Shown in pieces: positions 25,681 to 37,029 of a stretch of 64,000 nt of DNA; position 1 is the first letter of the stretch, and each line of letters opens with the position of its first letter. The DNA is taken from NCBI GenBank assembly GCA_023333565.1, contig JAJKFH010001977.1:267647-331646 (forward strand). The letters are read 5' to 3'. This DNA comes from Puffinus mauretanicus. Taxonomy: Eukaryota; Chordata; Aves; Procellariiformes; Procellariidae. Both the position numbers and the translations under genes were made by a program. A model generated the notes under the pieces. It was not told the origin of the DNA. It made no database searches and was given only the letters and a program-made list of their open reading frames with translations.

Positions 25681-26527
25681 ATTGTCCAACGCAGGACAAA
25701 CTTGCGTGTTTCAGTCATGCACAGGAAACTTAAAAGCAGATATTCTTTAAAATGTAAATATGTATATATATTCCAAAAATATCCCCTGCAATCTGAGGGG
25801 GGGACACACCACACAAAAACTTAATATACTGATCTCTGCATCATAACTAATATCAAAGGTGATTATATGAAAGCCAGAGTAGGGATTTTAAAATAAGTTT
25901 TGCAAGAAATGTTTTCTGTTAAAAGTTAAGAATATGGTGAACTGATAAGGAAGTAAATAGAAATATTGTTTACGGTGAACCTGTCACTGGAAAGAAATTC
26001 ATGTATGCTTTGTGTACATACATATGCATTTATTGAAGGAAAAATAATACACTTGCCACATCTGCCATATGGAAAATAACGAGTTCTATGGTTAATTATA
26101 ATGCAGTGTAAACTTCTAGAAGCATAGCTTTTATTTAAAAAATGAAAAAACAGATCCTTGTAAAATTTGCATGAATTCAAGCAAGATTGAGTCACAATTG
26201 CTGTGGGAATTTGTTACTTGCTCTAGTACAGCAGAGAGTTGTAAAGAACTTTGCAGAGTTGTGGAAATACATTTATCAGGAAAGTTTTGTGATAGATCTA
26301 GCTATGACCTATCAACTGTCATGTAATCATTGGAAGAAACTAATCTAAAATGGCATGAATCTGAAATTTCCCGTAGGGACTGAAATGTTGAATGAAGGAC
26401 TTCAGACAAAGGGTTTGTTTAAAATGGAACATTCAATGCTGGCGGCTGTTTTAAGAGAGTTTGGTTGGTTACTGAGATGAAGCGAAGAGTACTGGAGGAA
26501 AACTGCCATACAGAAATGGTGACAAGA
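25681..26527. other. Non-coding stretch, no gene seen
   Basis: No supportable gene or repeat was found upstream of the LTR insertion. Confidence 0.5.
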
Positions 26528-26532
26528 ATAAG
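26528..26532. repeat. Target-site duplication, left copy (ATAAG)
   Basis: The five bases ATAAG directly precede the LTR and recur directly after it at 27053-27057. A five-base duplication is usual for ERVL-type integrases and differs from the six-base duplication of most ERVK elements. Confidence 0.9.
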
Positions 26533-27052
26533 TGTCGTGGTTTAACCTGGCTGGCAGCCAAACACCACGCAGCTGCTCACTCACTCGCCCCGCCCCCCTC
26601 AGTGGGACAGGGAGAGAATCGGAAGGGTAAGAGTGGGAAAAACTCGTGGGTTGAGATAAAGACGGTTTAATAGAACAGAAAAGGGAAAATAATGATAATA
26701 ATAATAGAACATACAAAATGAGTGATGCACAATGCAATTGCTCACCACCCACGCTGACCGATAACCAAGTAGCGATCGGTACTTCCTGGATCACGCCTAC
26801 CATTCATATACTGAGCATGACGTCACATGGTATGGAATACCCCATTGGCCAACTGAATAGGCTCTGTCCTGATCATGTTCCCTCCCATCTTGTGTACCTA
26901 GCTCAGTCAGTAGGCACGGGAGCTGTCCTTGGACTAGGAGGGCACTTAGCAACAACTGAAAACATCAGTGTGTTATCAACATTCTCCTCATACTAAATGC
27001 AAATCACAGCATTAGGAAGAAATTTAACCCTATCTGAGCCGAAACCAGGACA
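26533..27052 (-). mobile_element. Solo LTR of a bird endogenous retrovirus (ERVL-like)
   Basis: A 520-base element begins TGTCGTGGTTTAACC and ends GAAACCAGGACA. These TGT...ACA inverted ends are flanked by perfect ATAAG target duplications. No internal retroviral sequence is present, so it is a solo LTR left by LTR-LTR recombination. I place it on the minus strand because the promoter elements line up only in that direction: a CCAAT box (plus-strand ATTGG at 26844), a palindromic TGACGTCA cAMP-response element (26818-26825), a TATATGAA box (26801-26808) and an ATTAAA-type polyadenylation signal (plus-strand TTTAAT at 26666). An AATAATGATAATAATAATAG run at 26688-26707 is typical of this family. 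It encodes no protein. Assignment to the ERVL-like group rests on the duplication length and remembered similarity to a family common in Neoaves. Confidence 0.9.
26801..26848 (-). promoter_or_regulatory. LTR core promoter: CCAAT, CRE and TATA boxes
   Basis: Reading the minus strand, CCAAT (26848-26844) is followed by a perfect TGACGTCA (26825-26818) and then TATATGAA (26808-26801). Spacing from CRE to TATA is about nine bases. The TATA box departs slightly from the TATATAAA expected for this family, so activity may be reduced. CRE sites bind CREB/ATF factors, and one in a solo LTR can act as a promoter or enhancer for neighbouring DNA. Confidence 0.65.
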
Positions 27053-27057
27053 ATAAG
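27053..27057. repeat. Target-site duplication, right copy (ATAAG)
   Basis: This is identical to 26528-26532 and confirms both LTR boundaries. Perfect identity of the two copies is consistent with a clean insertion followed by LTR-LTR recombination. Confidence 0.9.
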
Positions 27058-29656
27058 AAATATCTATCTTGTATTGAATTATGAACTTTAACACGAAAAC
27101 GTAAAAGGATGTCCGAAAGGTAGAGTTCTAAGCATGTAGTAGCTTTATGCTGCTAGTTTGTTTTACATCTTAACAACAACAACAAAGGATAGACTATTGA
27201 GATGAACAATAATGTTTGTATTGTTCTTTGTTTAGTGTTTTCTCAAGTACTTCGCACATCTCACAACACTATTGGTTAAATTGATCAACAGATAGGTGTG
27301 GGAGGATTGTAACTGATGTGTTACTTTTGTAGGGAAATGTAAAATGAAGGCAGTAAATATTGCTGAATATAGCTTAGGTAAGGTTTGAGGTAAGAGAAGA
27401 TTTACTTAGATTTAAGGAATAAATGCTGTTGAAGTAGTTGATGCAGTGACAGAATTTCAGAACACTTAATCTGTTAAGTACAGAGAATTAACTGCTAGAG
27501 GAAAAAAATAAACACAGACCTCAGTGAAAACATGTTTAGGTTTTATCCATCATGAAGGCAATCTTGCACTAAGTTCCCTCCAAATTTGGTGTGTTCTGTT
27601 TATGATCAGTGAAATAGCGCTCACACATCAAGTTAGTATTTGCTTCCCTAATAAAAAACGTGCCCAAATTAGGCTCTTGTCACAAAATGACAGCTGAAAA
27701 CATTGTCTTGAAACTTTTGATTGTTAGCAGAGAATTTACATATTAGTTTTCTATGCTGACAAAATTCTGGCTTTGGGAAGGCTTCTAACAGAGAAAATAT
27801 GAAATCACCTTGAAATCATGGTGCAGAAATGACTCTTATAAATCAAAGGTGTTGATGTGAAGTAGGGCATCAGTTTAAATCCTTTTGCTGGAGAATACTG
27901 CCTTGAGAAAATCCTCTCAACAAACATTCAGAAGCATATTTGTGCATCTTTGCTGGACACTTGATTTAATACAAGTTGTGCAGTCTCTATATTTCTCAGT
28001 TCATTTATGCAGCAGTTACTGTTTTCAAAGGACTATGCTGTTGGAACAAAATTGTTTTCATTTCCCAGCTAAATTTAAATCTTTTGCAAAGCAAATCAGC
28101 TCATTTTGATATTTTTGAGGGGTGCAATAGTACAAAGAATTTGTATATTTTCCTAATGGTCATACTAACATGATGATGTTCTTGCCTGGGGAAATCAGTA
28201 CAGTAACTGCCCATCAACAGAAGTCTTGTAATTTTTCTCAAGAAAGATAGACTCAGATGGTCTAAATATGTGGTTAAATACTACTTACGAAATCAAGATT
28301 AAAAGCGAAGGCTATACAAACTTTGTTTTGTATTCTCCATTTCGAAAGAGTGCATGTTTTTAACACATCCTGCACATTAATTGTGTGACACCATGAGCAG
28401 AGAATATAAGAAAACTTAGATACAAGTTGCTCTTAGTCTCCACAATGTACGCTTTCTGGAATTTTAAGACTTTGGTCTATATCTTTGGGTGTTCAGTATA
28501 GCTTTTGTATTACTCTTAAGTTTTGGGACTACCTCTTTGACATGACAATTATAATTCTAGTTTTATATACTTGGTGTCCTTAGTACTTTGTAACTTCATG
28601 CAGTACTGAAATCAAACCTAATCTTCTTATCAGTATTTTGGCGGGCTCAATATCTAAGGTCTTTTTTGGATCAGAAGAAAATCCAGTAAACCCTGTTTCT
28701 AAGCTTCTAATAAACATGTTTTTCCTCTTCGAAAGATCTTGTTTTGTTTCTAAGTTCTAGCACCTATTTCATAGGCCACTTCAGACAGCAGAAGTCCTTT
28801 CATTATCTAATTCACTTCTAGACACTTTATGTGGGAATCTATGGCAAATACAACATTTTTCCCTGGCCTGCCAACTTTGGGCAAAAGTGAGTGTATCTGT
28901 CATTTCTACCAACCCACTGCCCAGCACCAGCTTTTGATGATGTAATTCACATTGTTAATTTTCCTTTATTGCTTCTACTGCATCGCTTTTGGCTTGTTGA
29001 CTTCCATCCCTAGAAGCATGCCAAAGAGCCCATATGCTTTATACCGCTATAGGTGTTATACCCAGGACAAGAGCAACCCTATCTGCACCCTTATCTAGCA
29101 GGTCTTCTCTAGCGTTTGGGTGAGAATCTCCATGAATAATTCTCTCTCATGGCCTCCAGGAACCCACATTGTTCTGGCACAGGAAACAAACTAAGGCATT
29201 TGAAGATGGCATGTGAATACTTGCTTGATGATAATTTTTCTTACAGGTCATTTTGTATTTCTGTCACTGCATTCATGTTGCTGGAAAGTATTCGCACTAG
29301 TGGATCCTTATCTTACAATGAAATTGATTTGTGAAAATTGGTTTTAGAAAGTATGTTTTCCAATTCCAGCAAGTTTAGGTCATTAGCAGTGCCACTCTCC
29401 TCCTGAAATTATTTAGCTACTATCTTCTGTCAAAAGCCAGTAGTGAACAATACCCCTTTAGAAACTGGTAATTGTTCTGCAAACAAATTATATCTTCAAA
29501 TCATTATAGATTAAAATATCAAGAATTATGCTCTGGGTTTGACCTTTACTTGCTTATTGGTACAGAACACTTCTTCCACATTGGTATGGAAATTTGTTTG
29601 TAAACAAATTAAATGCTTGGCCAACTGCTGGATTGTGGATTAACATCCAGCAAAAA
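27058..29656. other. AT-rich non-coding stretch, no gene seen
   Basis: No supportable gene. A short (AAC)n run lies at about 27171-27186. The area 28860-29180 is less AT-rich but has no frame or repeat I can name. Weak MIR-like words near 27240-27310 were not strong enough to annotate. Confidence 0.55.
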
Positions 29657-30210
29657 TCATAGAATCACAGCATGGTTTGGGTTGGAAAGGACTTTTAAAG
29701 ACCATCTAGTCCAACTCCTCTGCCATGGGCAAGGACACCTCCCGCTAGACCAGGTTGCTCAAAGCCCCATCCAACCTGGCCTTGAATGCTTCCAGGGACA
29801 GGGCATCCGCAACTTCTCTGGGCAGCCTGTTCCAGTGTCTCACCACTCTCATAATAAAAAAAATTTCTTCCTTATGTCCTTCCTTATACCCTCTTTCAGT
29901 ATAAAACTGTTGCCCTGTGTCCTGTCACTACAGCCTGTGGCAAAAAAAACCAAAAACCAAACAAAAAAACCCCCCCAAACCAAAACACTATCTTAAATCA
30001 CCTTTTATATATTGAAAGGCCACAATAATGTCTTCAGGCTGAACAACCTTAGCTCTCTTAGCCTTTCTTCCCAGGAGAGATGTTCCAGTCCTCTGATCAA
30101 TTTTGTGGCCTTCCTCTGGACCTGCTCTAACAGGCCTATGTCCTTCTAGTACTGGGGACCCCAGAACTGGATGTAGTACTCCAGCTGGAGTCTCATGAGA
30201 GACAAGATAC
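29657..30210 (-). mobile_element. CR1 LINE 3' portion with internal A/C-rich expansion
   Basis: The plus strand starts with the reversed CR1 tail (ATCATAGAATCACAGCATGG). It continues through GGTTGGAAAGGACTTTTAAA, AAAGCCCCATCCAACCTGGC, GGCAGCCTGTTCCAGTGTCT, TTCAGGCTGAACAACCTTAG and GACCCCAGAACTGG-like words (about 30158), all typical of the CR1 3' untranslated region and C-terminal reverse transcriptase. The element is therefore on the minus strand, about 550 bases long and 5'-truncated. At 29941-29990 it is interrupted by an A/C-rich low-complexity tract of AAAACC words. The tract is not part of the CR1 consensus and probably grew inside the element. Small frames crossing it are not genes. 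Confidence 0.95.
29941..29990. repeat. A/C-rich low-complexity tract inside CR1
   Basis: Runs of A are punctuated by CC and a run of seven C. The tract sits between two CR1 segments that would otherwise be nearly contiguous. Similar A-tract/AACC runs occur at several other places in the window. Confidence 0.8.
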
Positions 30211-33200
30211 TTGTTCATTGCCTGGCTAGGATATAGCTCTGTCCAGTCATGCCTGTCTGACTTCCAGTATTTTTAAGATCAGGCAAAAGCTTGATCCTGA
30301 AAAAAGTACTTTTAGGAGAAATTAAAGAAGCTTGTTGTCCTACTTGTGTTTATGAAAAACAAGAAACCATTACAGGGATGCTTAAAGATGAATGGGTGCT
30401 TCCTGAAAGAGGAACATGATAACCTGTCCTTATCTGGGAAAGCAGAAGTCAGAGTAAGGGTCTTGGCAAAGGATTTGATTTCAGATAAAAGAGCTATGTA
30501 AGCATCCTAAGTCATCTTTGGTGGAATGAAACAGGCTTTCTTGACACTGAGCAAAAAGTACCTATGAAATACAGTCTTTTTTTCTTATTTTTCTACATCT
30601 GCCTCTAAACCAATTAACTGTTTGGTCCTTCTTGCTTAGAGTAAGGTCAGTTTATTGCTTCTTTAATGCTTGTTTTGTATTGAATAATTTCAGCCTTCTG
30701 AAACCCTGTTACTCCATTCCAAAGGGAATGGTAATCTATACATGGGGTAGAAATCAACTTTCACAATGTTCTGTATCCTAATATTGGACCTAACAAACTG
30801 AGGAAGTAATAGTGTATTTTTCCACTAGGATCTATGGTAAGATTTAGGATATCAATTTGGGAGAGCCATGTCCCAGTAGCAGGTATTCAATAATTTTTTG
30901 GCATGTAACAGAATGTGAGCAAGAGTGTGAGAGCATCAAGGTACATACTAAGGTATGTATGGACAGATCACTTTTAATTCCAAAAGCAACAGCAAGACTT
31001 TGCTTAGCTGGGAGTAATCAGTAACTTTAGCTACATACCTTACTCATTCTTTTCTGACATCTGTCATGTTATATGAAAATAATTTTGATAAAATATCATA
31101 TGACAGATTTTTTTTTTTTTTTCTTCCTTCCCTGGATGATTTCCTTGTATTTGTTTGACTCCTGGCAAAGAGACTTCTCCTTCTGATCTCCTTCTTCAAA
31201 ATACAGTGGAGTGGTATCTTTCCTGGAGACAGCCCAAGAGGTTTAAAATTGTGGAGCTATTACAGAAAAACCTATGATGATAATAATTAAACATACCTAA
31301 GTATGCTTGTAGCTTGGTTTAGAGAGCTGAAGCTTATATAATTATTCTGATTTAGTCTGCCACAGGCAAAATGCTTTTCTTTTATCATGTACAGCAGCTT
31401 TTTTGATTATGACCTTAAAAAAGCACTGACTTTTTTGTGTAAAGCCAAGCCTTCTGTTTCTGGTCTTAATTTTTTCTCGAATTTTTGGCACATCATTTCT
31501 CTGTCACTTCTGCCTTTGAGTGTTGCAAATCTTTATTTGGTTACCTCTACAAAATTCAAGCTGTTGATAATATTCTACATGTTAACCAAATATATGGGTA
31601 TCAATTTATTATAAATACTCGTAATAGTAAATTTCTTCCAATAATCCTTCAGTTTCTTTCAAACCTGGTATCCAACTTCAAAATTCGAGAGGATTCTTAT
31701 GCATCTTTCTCATTTTAATTGTTTTTTTCCTATTAGATTAGTCTATATTTTAACGGACAGTTTATTCATAGTAATAATAAATGGATTGGGAAATATTTTT
31801 TTAGAAATTATTTATTAGATAACTCACTATGCATTTCCATACATTAGAATTCAGCTTTATGTAGCAAAAAAAAAACCAAACAACTTCAGAGTGACTTGCA
31901 ATGTAATGAATGTGCTGTGTGACTGTAGCTTAGAGATTGTTTAAATCCGGAGAATAACCATTCTGACAGTACTTCATTCTCAAAGAGATTTTTGAGGTGA
32001 TTTTGAAGGAAAATGAGAAGAAAATTATAGGGATTGAATGAAAGTATTTTCTGCACAGTGTGCGGGACAAATACTCATCTCATGGATGCCAGTAACAAAT
32101 TTGCAATTAATATTCTAGTACAGTGATTGTCATTTAATTGATGAATAATAATTGCAAGCCTCAAGGTGAACTTTGAAGTTATAGCCTTCTGACCAGTAGG
32201 GAGAATACAACCAGCTGTGTCTAGTTTTGTGTGGTTTGGTCCTATTGCTAAGAATATGATCATAAAACAATATATTTTAAAGCAATTTAAAAAAAAATTT
32301 TAATCATTTAACATTTCTGTGTCTACACATAGTAGCAATGTCCGAAGGCAACATTTGTGCTTGACGTTCCATTGTGCCAGATTTTTAGAAAACATTTGTG
32401 AACTCATAATTTATCACAGAGTGCATAATTCATAAATCAGTGGGCAGCTGGGAAACTATGCATGGAACCTAAATAGAGGTGAAAGGATAAATGCTGAGAT
32501 TTAAATAAATTTGTGAAGTTGTTCAGATATAAGCCGAATCACATGTGTAAACAAGAACTTAGAGCTTTAAAAATTAGTTGGAGATACTTTCCTTTCCTAT
32601 TTCACTCCTAGCTTTACAAGAACTTTTTCTTTCCTGGAAGGACTAGGGATACTAAAAAGATCCAAAACAACGTTAAAAGTTCTACTCTGTTTCATTCATA
32701 ACATTAAGTCATGCAAAGAAAAGGCAGATCACTGCACTCAGCGTCTGGAAGGTAAGAAGTTACTGTATCCTATGCACAAACATAGGAAGAACAGACTTTT
32801 CACCCCAACTAGATTTTAATTCAGACTAGTAACAGTCAAGAAATAACATGGAAAATCAAAAGTTGAGTCTTTCTAGGAGAAACCCCTTTGCTTCCCCTCT
32901 GCTGTGGTCTAAGGAAAATGGCTGCTGTCCCCAAGCTCATAGGGGAAAATTATTAGATGTGTAACTTTGCACAATATAGAAAAGGCAACAATATTACAGG
33001 ATGCTCTTAGCTTAATAGTGAACAATGACCTGAATTTCTTAAAAGGAAATCCTTGAAAAGTATTAAAATAATGAATAAAATTCTTCTGTAATCTCAAATG
33101 TAAGTAAAACATCTTAAATGTTTGGAAAGTTTCTGTGGTGTGTATCGGCTATGGGTAGTGGTTTAGATAAGTTGCACCAAATTGTCATTCTGACAGCTAA

Positions 33201-33949
33201 CCTTTATGGTACATTTTAATTGGATTGAGGTGCCAAGTAATTAAAATGAGTCTCCATAGCCTCTGGGCTGCCTGCCGAATGCTGTACAAAAATGGCATCG
33301 CCTGAAGCACCTGCTCCTGTTTCAAAATTAGAGAAAACACTGTTTCTGAAAGAATCTGTTAACTGAGCAGAACACAAGTGACTTGGAAAATGTAAAAGTT
33401 CAATTTTAAAATGAGAAGGTTTCCCTTTCATATTTTACCCAAAACATGGACTGTTGGATCTTAAGTACCGCTAGGGTAAAATTTTGGAAATAACCTGGGA
33501 TTAATTGAAATAAAGTAATACTCCTAGTCTAATTTAGGGCTGTTTTCAAACAACTTGTACCCACAAGTGAAACCATTTTTCCCAAATCATCTAGTTCACA
33601 TTCAATCTGGAAATCTTGTTTGGTGCTGAATTGTAAATGCTTGACAGTCAGGGACAAATACTGCATGCCTTCTGTATTCTGACTTTTGGTGGAAATGAGA
33701 GAAATTGCTTTTAAGTCTGAGTTTAGGATCCAAATATCGTAAGTGCTTGTCTTTAGTGAACCAGAGTTGTCCTTTGTTTTCTATAGCTATTTCACCTAAC
33801 ATTTACCCACCTGATGAGCAGCTTTTCCTTCTCAGTGTTTACTTTGCTAGCCTAAATAAGCAAAGCCCTCTGTCTCTTCTTATGAGATATCTATTCCTCT
33901 GATCTGTTCCATGTTCCAGTCTGAATTCATAATCTGTGAGTATGGTGAT
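30211..33949. other. AT-rich non-coding stretch, no gene seen
   Basis: No supportable gene. Simple sequence includes 15 T at 31108-31122 and an A tract followed by CCAAACAAC at 31866-31884. Frames of 60-77 codons show no domain features. Confidence 0.55.
31866..31884. repeat. A tract with CCAAAC
   Basis: Ten A are followed by CCAAACAAC. It belongs to the recurring A-run/AACC tract type in this window. Confidence 0.75.
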
Positions 33950-34560
33950 CAAAAAGATGTGTGGTAGCTCAGATGAGGTCTCACTTGTGTTTTGAAAAAA
34001 GTATTTTTATTTATTCATCTCTGTATTCTTTGCCTGAAAGACTGAAATGTGATAGGATTGCACTTTTTTTTTTTATGGCCCCATTATTTTGGGACTCTTT
34101 CATCTTGTGGCTAATATGTCTTTGTCTTTCTCTTCCTCGGTAATTCCTACTCAAGTTGCTAACTTACTGCAACTGACATTCTGGTTATTAGTCCCCAAGG
34201 CTATGACCTTGCACTTTGATTTAGTTCCATTGCTTTCCTTGAAGTCATCCAAATTGTCTGCGATAATATCATGATCCTTCTCTTCATTAATCCCTCCCAA
34301 GTTTGAGTCATCAACAAATCTTATAAGCACGTATTTCTTTTGTTACCTTCATCATTGAAAAAATTTAATGATTATTGAGTAATTGAACTGGGAATGCCCC
34401 TCCAGTCAATCCCGTTGCCATGTCCCCTTTAGGCAATTCCTTAATGAGGTCTTCTCCAGTATATGATTTACGCCACTTTACAAAGCCAAAATGGACTTGA
34501 TCTATAACATTCCATTTGTCCTGACAGCCGGGCTGGGCATAAGTCTATCCAGCCAAACTA
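33950..34560 (-). mobile_element. Ancient CR1/L3-like LINE fragment
   Basis: Read on the minus strand, this is a heavily decayed CR1-group reverse transcriptase region. The clearest landmark is the catalytic box around 34298-34325. It reads approximately FVDDSNLGG, a degenerate form of the FADDTKLGG-like motif of CR1/L3 elements, followed by GGATTAATGAAG-like bases. A CAGATGAGGTCTCACTTGTG segment near 33969 matches the usual CR1 wording for the reverse-oriented C-terminal region. Low similarity continues to perhaps 35.2 kb but cannot be bounded by eye. Frames such as 34491-34739 on the plus strand are antisense to this fossil. Confidence 0.6.
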
Positions 34561-37029
34561 ATGTGGTATCTATCCCTTTGGTAAATGATTTTCAGTTTAT
34601 TCATTATCCATTCAGCTCTATGACTAACTACCCTTCAAATTTTTTCTTTTTCATCGTTATTGGACCTAAAGATAAATTACTTCACCCATTCTTGAAATGT
34701 TACATTTGTTGTTTTTCACCAATATGGTATCAGTGTTGACTTTACAGATTTGTTAAAAAGAGTTTGAGGCCATTCTCACTCAGTGTGTGACTAAGCATAC
34801 AAAATTATTTTACTATCATTTTCACTTTATCTGTACTTTGTTAATCTTTGCCTTTTTTTTTTGTCTTATACTTAACCTCTCTACTTTATTGAAAACTGAG
34901 ACCATATTATATAGTTTCAGGTCGCATCTAGATTATCTTTCATCTCCAATCCATGCTCTCTTCTTAGCAGCAAGCTGCTGCCTTCTCTGTTCTCAATTTC
35001 TTTATGAAATGGAAGATGCTTTTTCTATTTGTTTTAGCTTTTTTTATAGGATGTGACTCATTTGGATTTTTGCAGTTCTCACTTTTCTGGCCTACATTTT
35101 CTGGCCTTAAGACAGATTTTTTGTTGTTGTTGATAAGTACTTTTCCAGCATTCCTTCGAAGCTTTTTTATTTTTGTTTATACTGCTTATTTTTCATCCAC
35201 TTAGGTCTCACTTTTCCTATTTGCTTGGTGTTTTCAGCTCTTAAAGTATCCATTCCTAGATTACATGGTTGATAGAGTATTTTTCTGTAATATATCACTA
35301 GACAGAAAAATTAATGATTTTTTGCTTACTATTTGTAGCTATTTTCCCATAGAGAACATGTGTTATGTTGCCATACAACTGACACTAAATCTTTTTTAAA
35401 CCACTGATGAGGTTTATTCCTGTGCTTTAGTCTCTCATACAATGCCAAAGGTAAAATTTCTCATTTAATCTTATTACTCGTGCCAGGGGATTAATGTCAG
35501 GTGGCACTTGTGGTGACAGTGAAAAGATTAAAAAATAATTCCATTAAACCTGTCTACTGCATTTGATATTTGAACCGTTAATAAGAGGGATTACCTTCTT
35601 TGTAGGCCATGGTAAAAATAAGCTCAGCATAATTGTCTTATGAACCAAAGGCCTCCTTACTTCTAATACATGAAAGATTCTATTTCATAAAGATCTCTGA
35701 TTAAGACATTCATTGAGAGTTTAGTCGTATTAGGCTAATGGGAAAGATCAACATAATAGTTCCCTCATTTTCTGATGATGAACATTATAGGTTTTCTGAA
35801 AGTATATAAACATAGTTAAAGCATACTCCCTCTTAAATGTTCACATTTCCATATAGTTGTATTATGTTATTTCTTCAGCCCAATTTATCAGAAGGGAGAA
35901 GTCAAAAATATAAATGGAAACAATTAAAAGAGCTAAAATTATTTACAAAAAGGTTCCTATAAGATTTTTTTCTTTAGCAATTTGCTACATTCTCATTTTC
36001 CCATAGCAAGAAAAAATTCAGGTTTAAAGATCCTCTAGCAGCTCTCAGATGTTACATGCAGGTTTACAGCTGCGAGTAATTTATCATCATTTCTGTATCT
36101 GGAAAATGAAGAAGAGGTACTAGATCTATGCAATGAAGTAGGCCCTAGATTCGTTCCAATTGTTTTTCTCGCATTCATTCGTCTAAAAGAGGAATAGAAA
36201 GACCCTCTTTTTTTAAAGTTGTAACGAGCACAGCGGTGGTCCTGGATATAATTTAGTTTTGTAGGCTTTGAAGTCTTCATAAATGCTGTGAAATCATCTT
36301 TGAGCAAATAGACCCTTTACAATAAAGCTAGCTGGGTCTTGGGTCATGCTGTTCCTTGGTACACATGCTTATTTTATTGTCTGTAAATGTTTTAATGCAG
36401 TTTAAAAAAATGTTTTTAAATGGCTTACTATATACTGCATCTATATACTGCATCTGAGAAGTCTTTTGAAATGTCAAAGACATTAAATAGTGGTGTAATC
36501 AAATAATAGAAAACATAAAATATTAGAAAAGTTAATTGATTAAACTTCCATTTATGTTAAGACTTTTTTCTTTTAGTTTATTAAAAATCAAGGAATGGTT
36601 GGACATGGAAGGGTGTAGCAAAAGTGGCAGGTATTACTGTAGATGCTACTGTCTGTTTTAGAGATGACTAAGAAACTTCAGTGGGAGCTAACTCCTTAAA
36701 TTTCAGGCACCTGTGCAGCATAATGAACGGATAGAATAGTGTACCCAACCTCTCAGTTAAGTTTGGCCTGATTAATAGAGGGATGGAATGTGGAAATTTC
36801 AATGCCAAGATGTCAAGACCTATAATGAAAATATGGAAATTATTTTGTTTGACTTCCATACCAAGCAAATTTGTAGGATAAAAAGTAGCATTAGTCAATA
36901 CAGGGATATAGATTTTTACAAAACACAAAAAACCAAACCAACTTCTTTCGAAGGAAGCTACAACTCATAAATGTGAGCTATTTAAAAAGAACTTTTTTAA
37001 AATAAAGGAAATAAACACATGGATAACAA
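34561..37029. other. Mostly non-coding, possible further LINE decay at its left end
   Basis: The first 600-700 bases are T-rich and may continue the minus-strand LINE fossil. The rest shows no supportable gene. A 90-codon minus-strand frame at 36035-36307 has an unusual density of CpG but no recognisable domain. A perfect 13-bp tandem duplication at 36429-36454 is listed separately. Confidence 0.5.
36429..36454. repeat. 13-bp perfect tandem duplication
   Basis: TATATACTGCATC occurs twice head to tail at 36429-36441 and 36442-36454 without a mismatch. It is a likely polymorphic slippage product. Confidence 0.9.

Noticed and set aside
25349..25750. 133-codon plus-strand frame in a GC-rich patch
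   Set aside because: GC-rich composition removes stops on both strands; the overlapping frames on both strands all look unrelated to proteins.
26402..26803. 133-codon minus-strand frame
   Set aside because: Much of it lies inside the solo LTR, which encodes no protein; the rest is unique DNA with no features.
27237..27330. Possible MIR-like relic
   Set aside because: Only scattered short words match; collinearity with the MIR core is too weak.
29613..29996. 127-codon plus-strand frame
   Set aside because: It is antisense to the minus-strand CR1 and ends in its A/C-rich tract.
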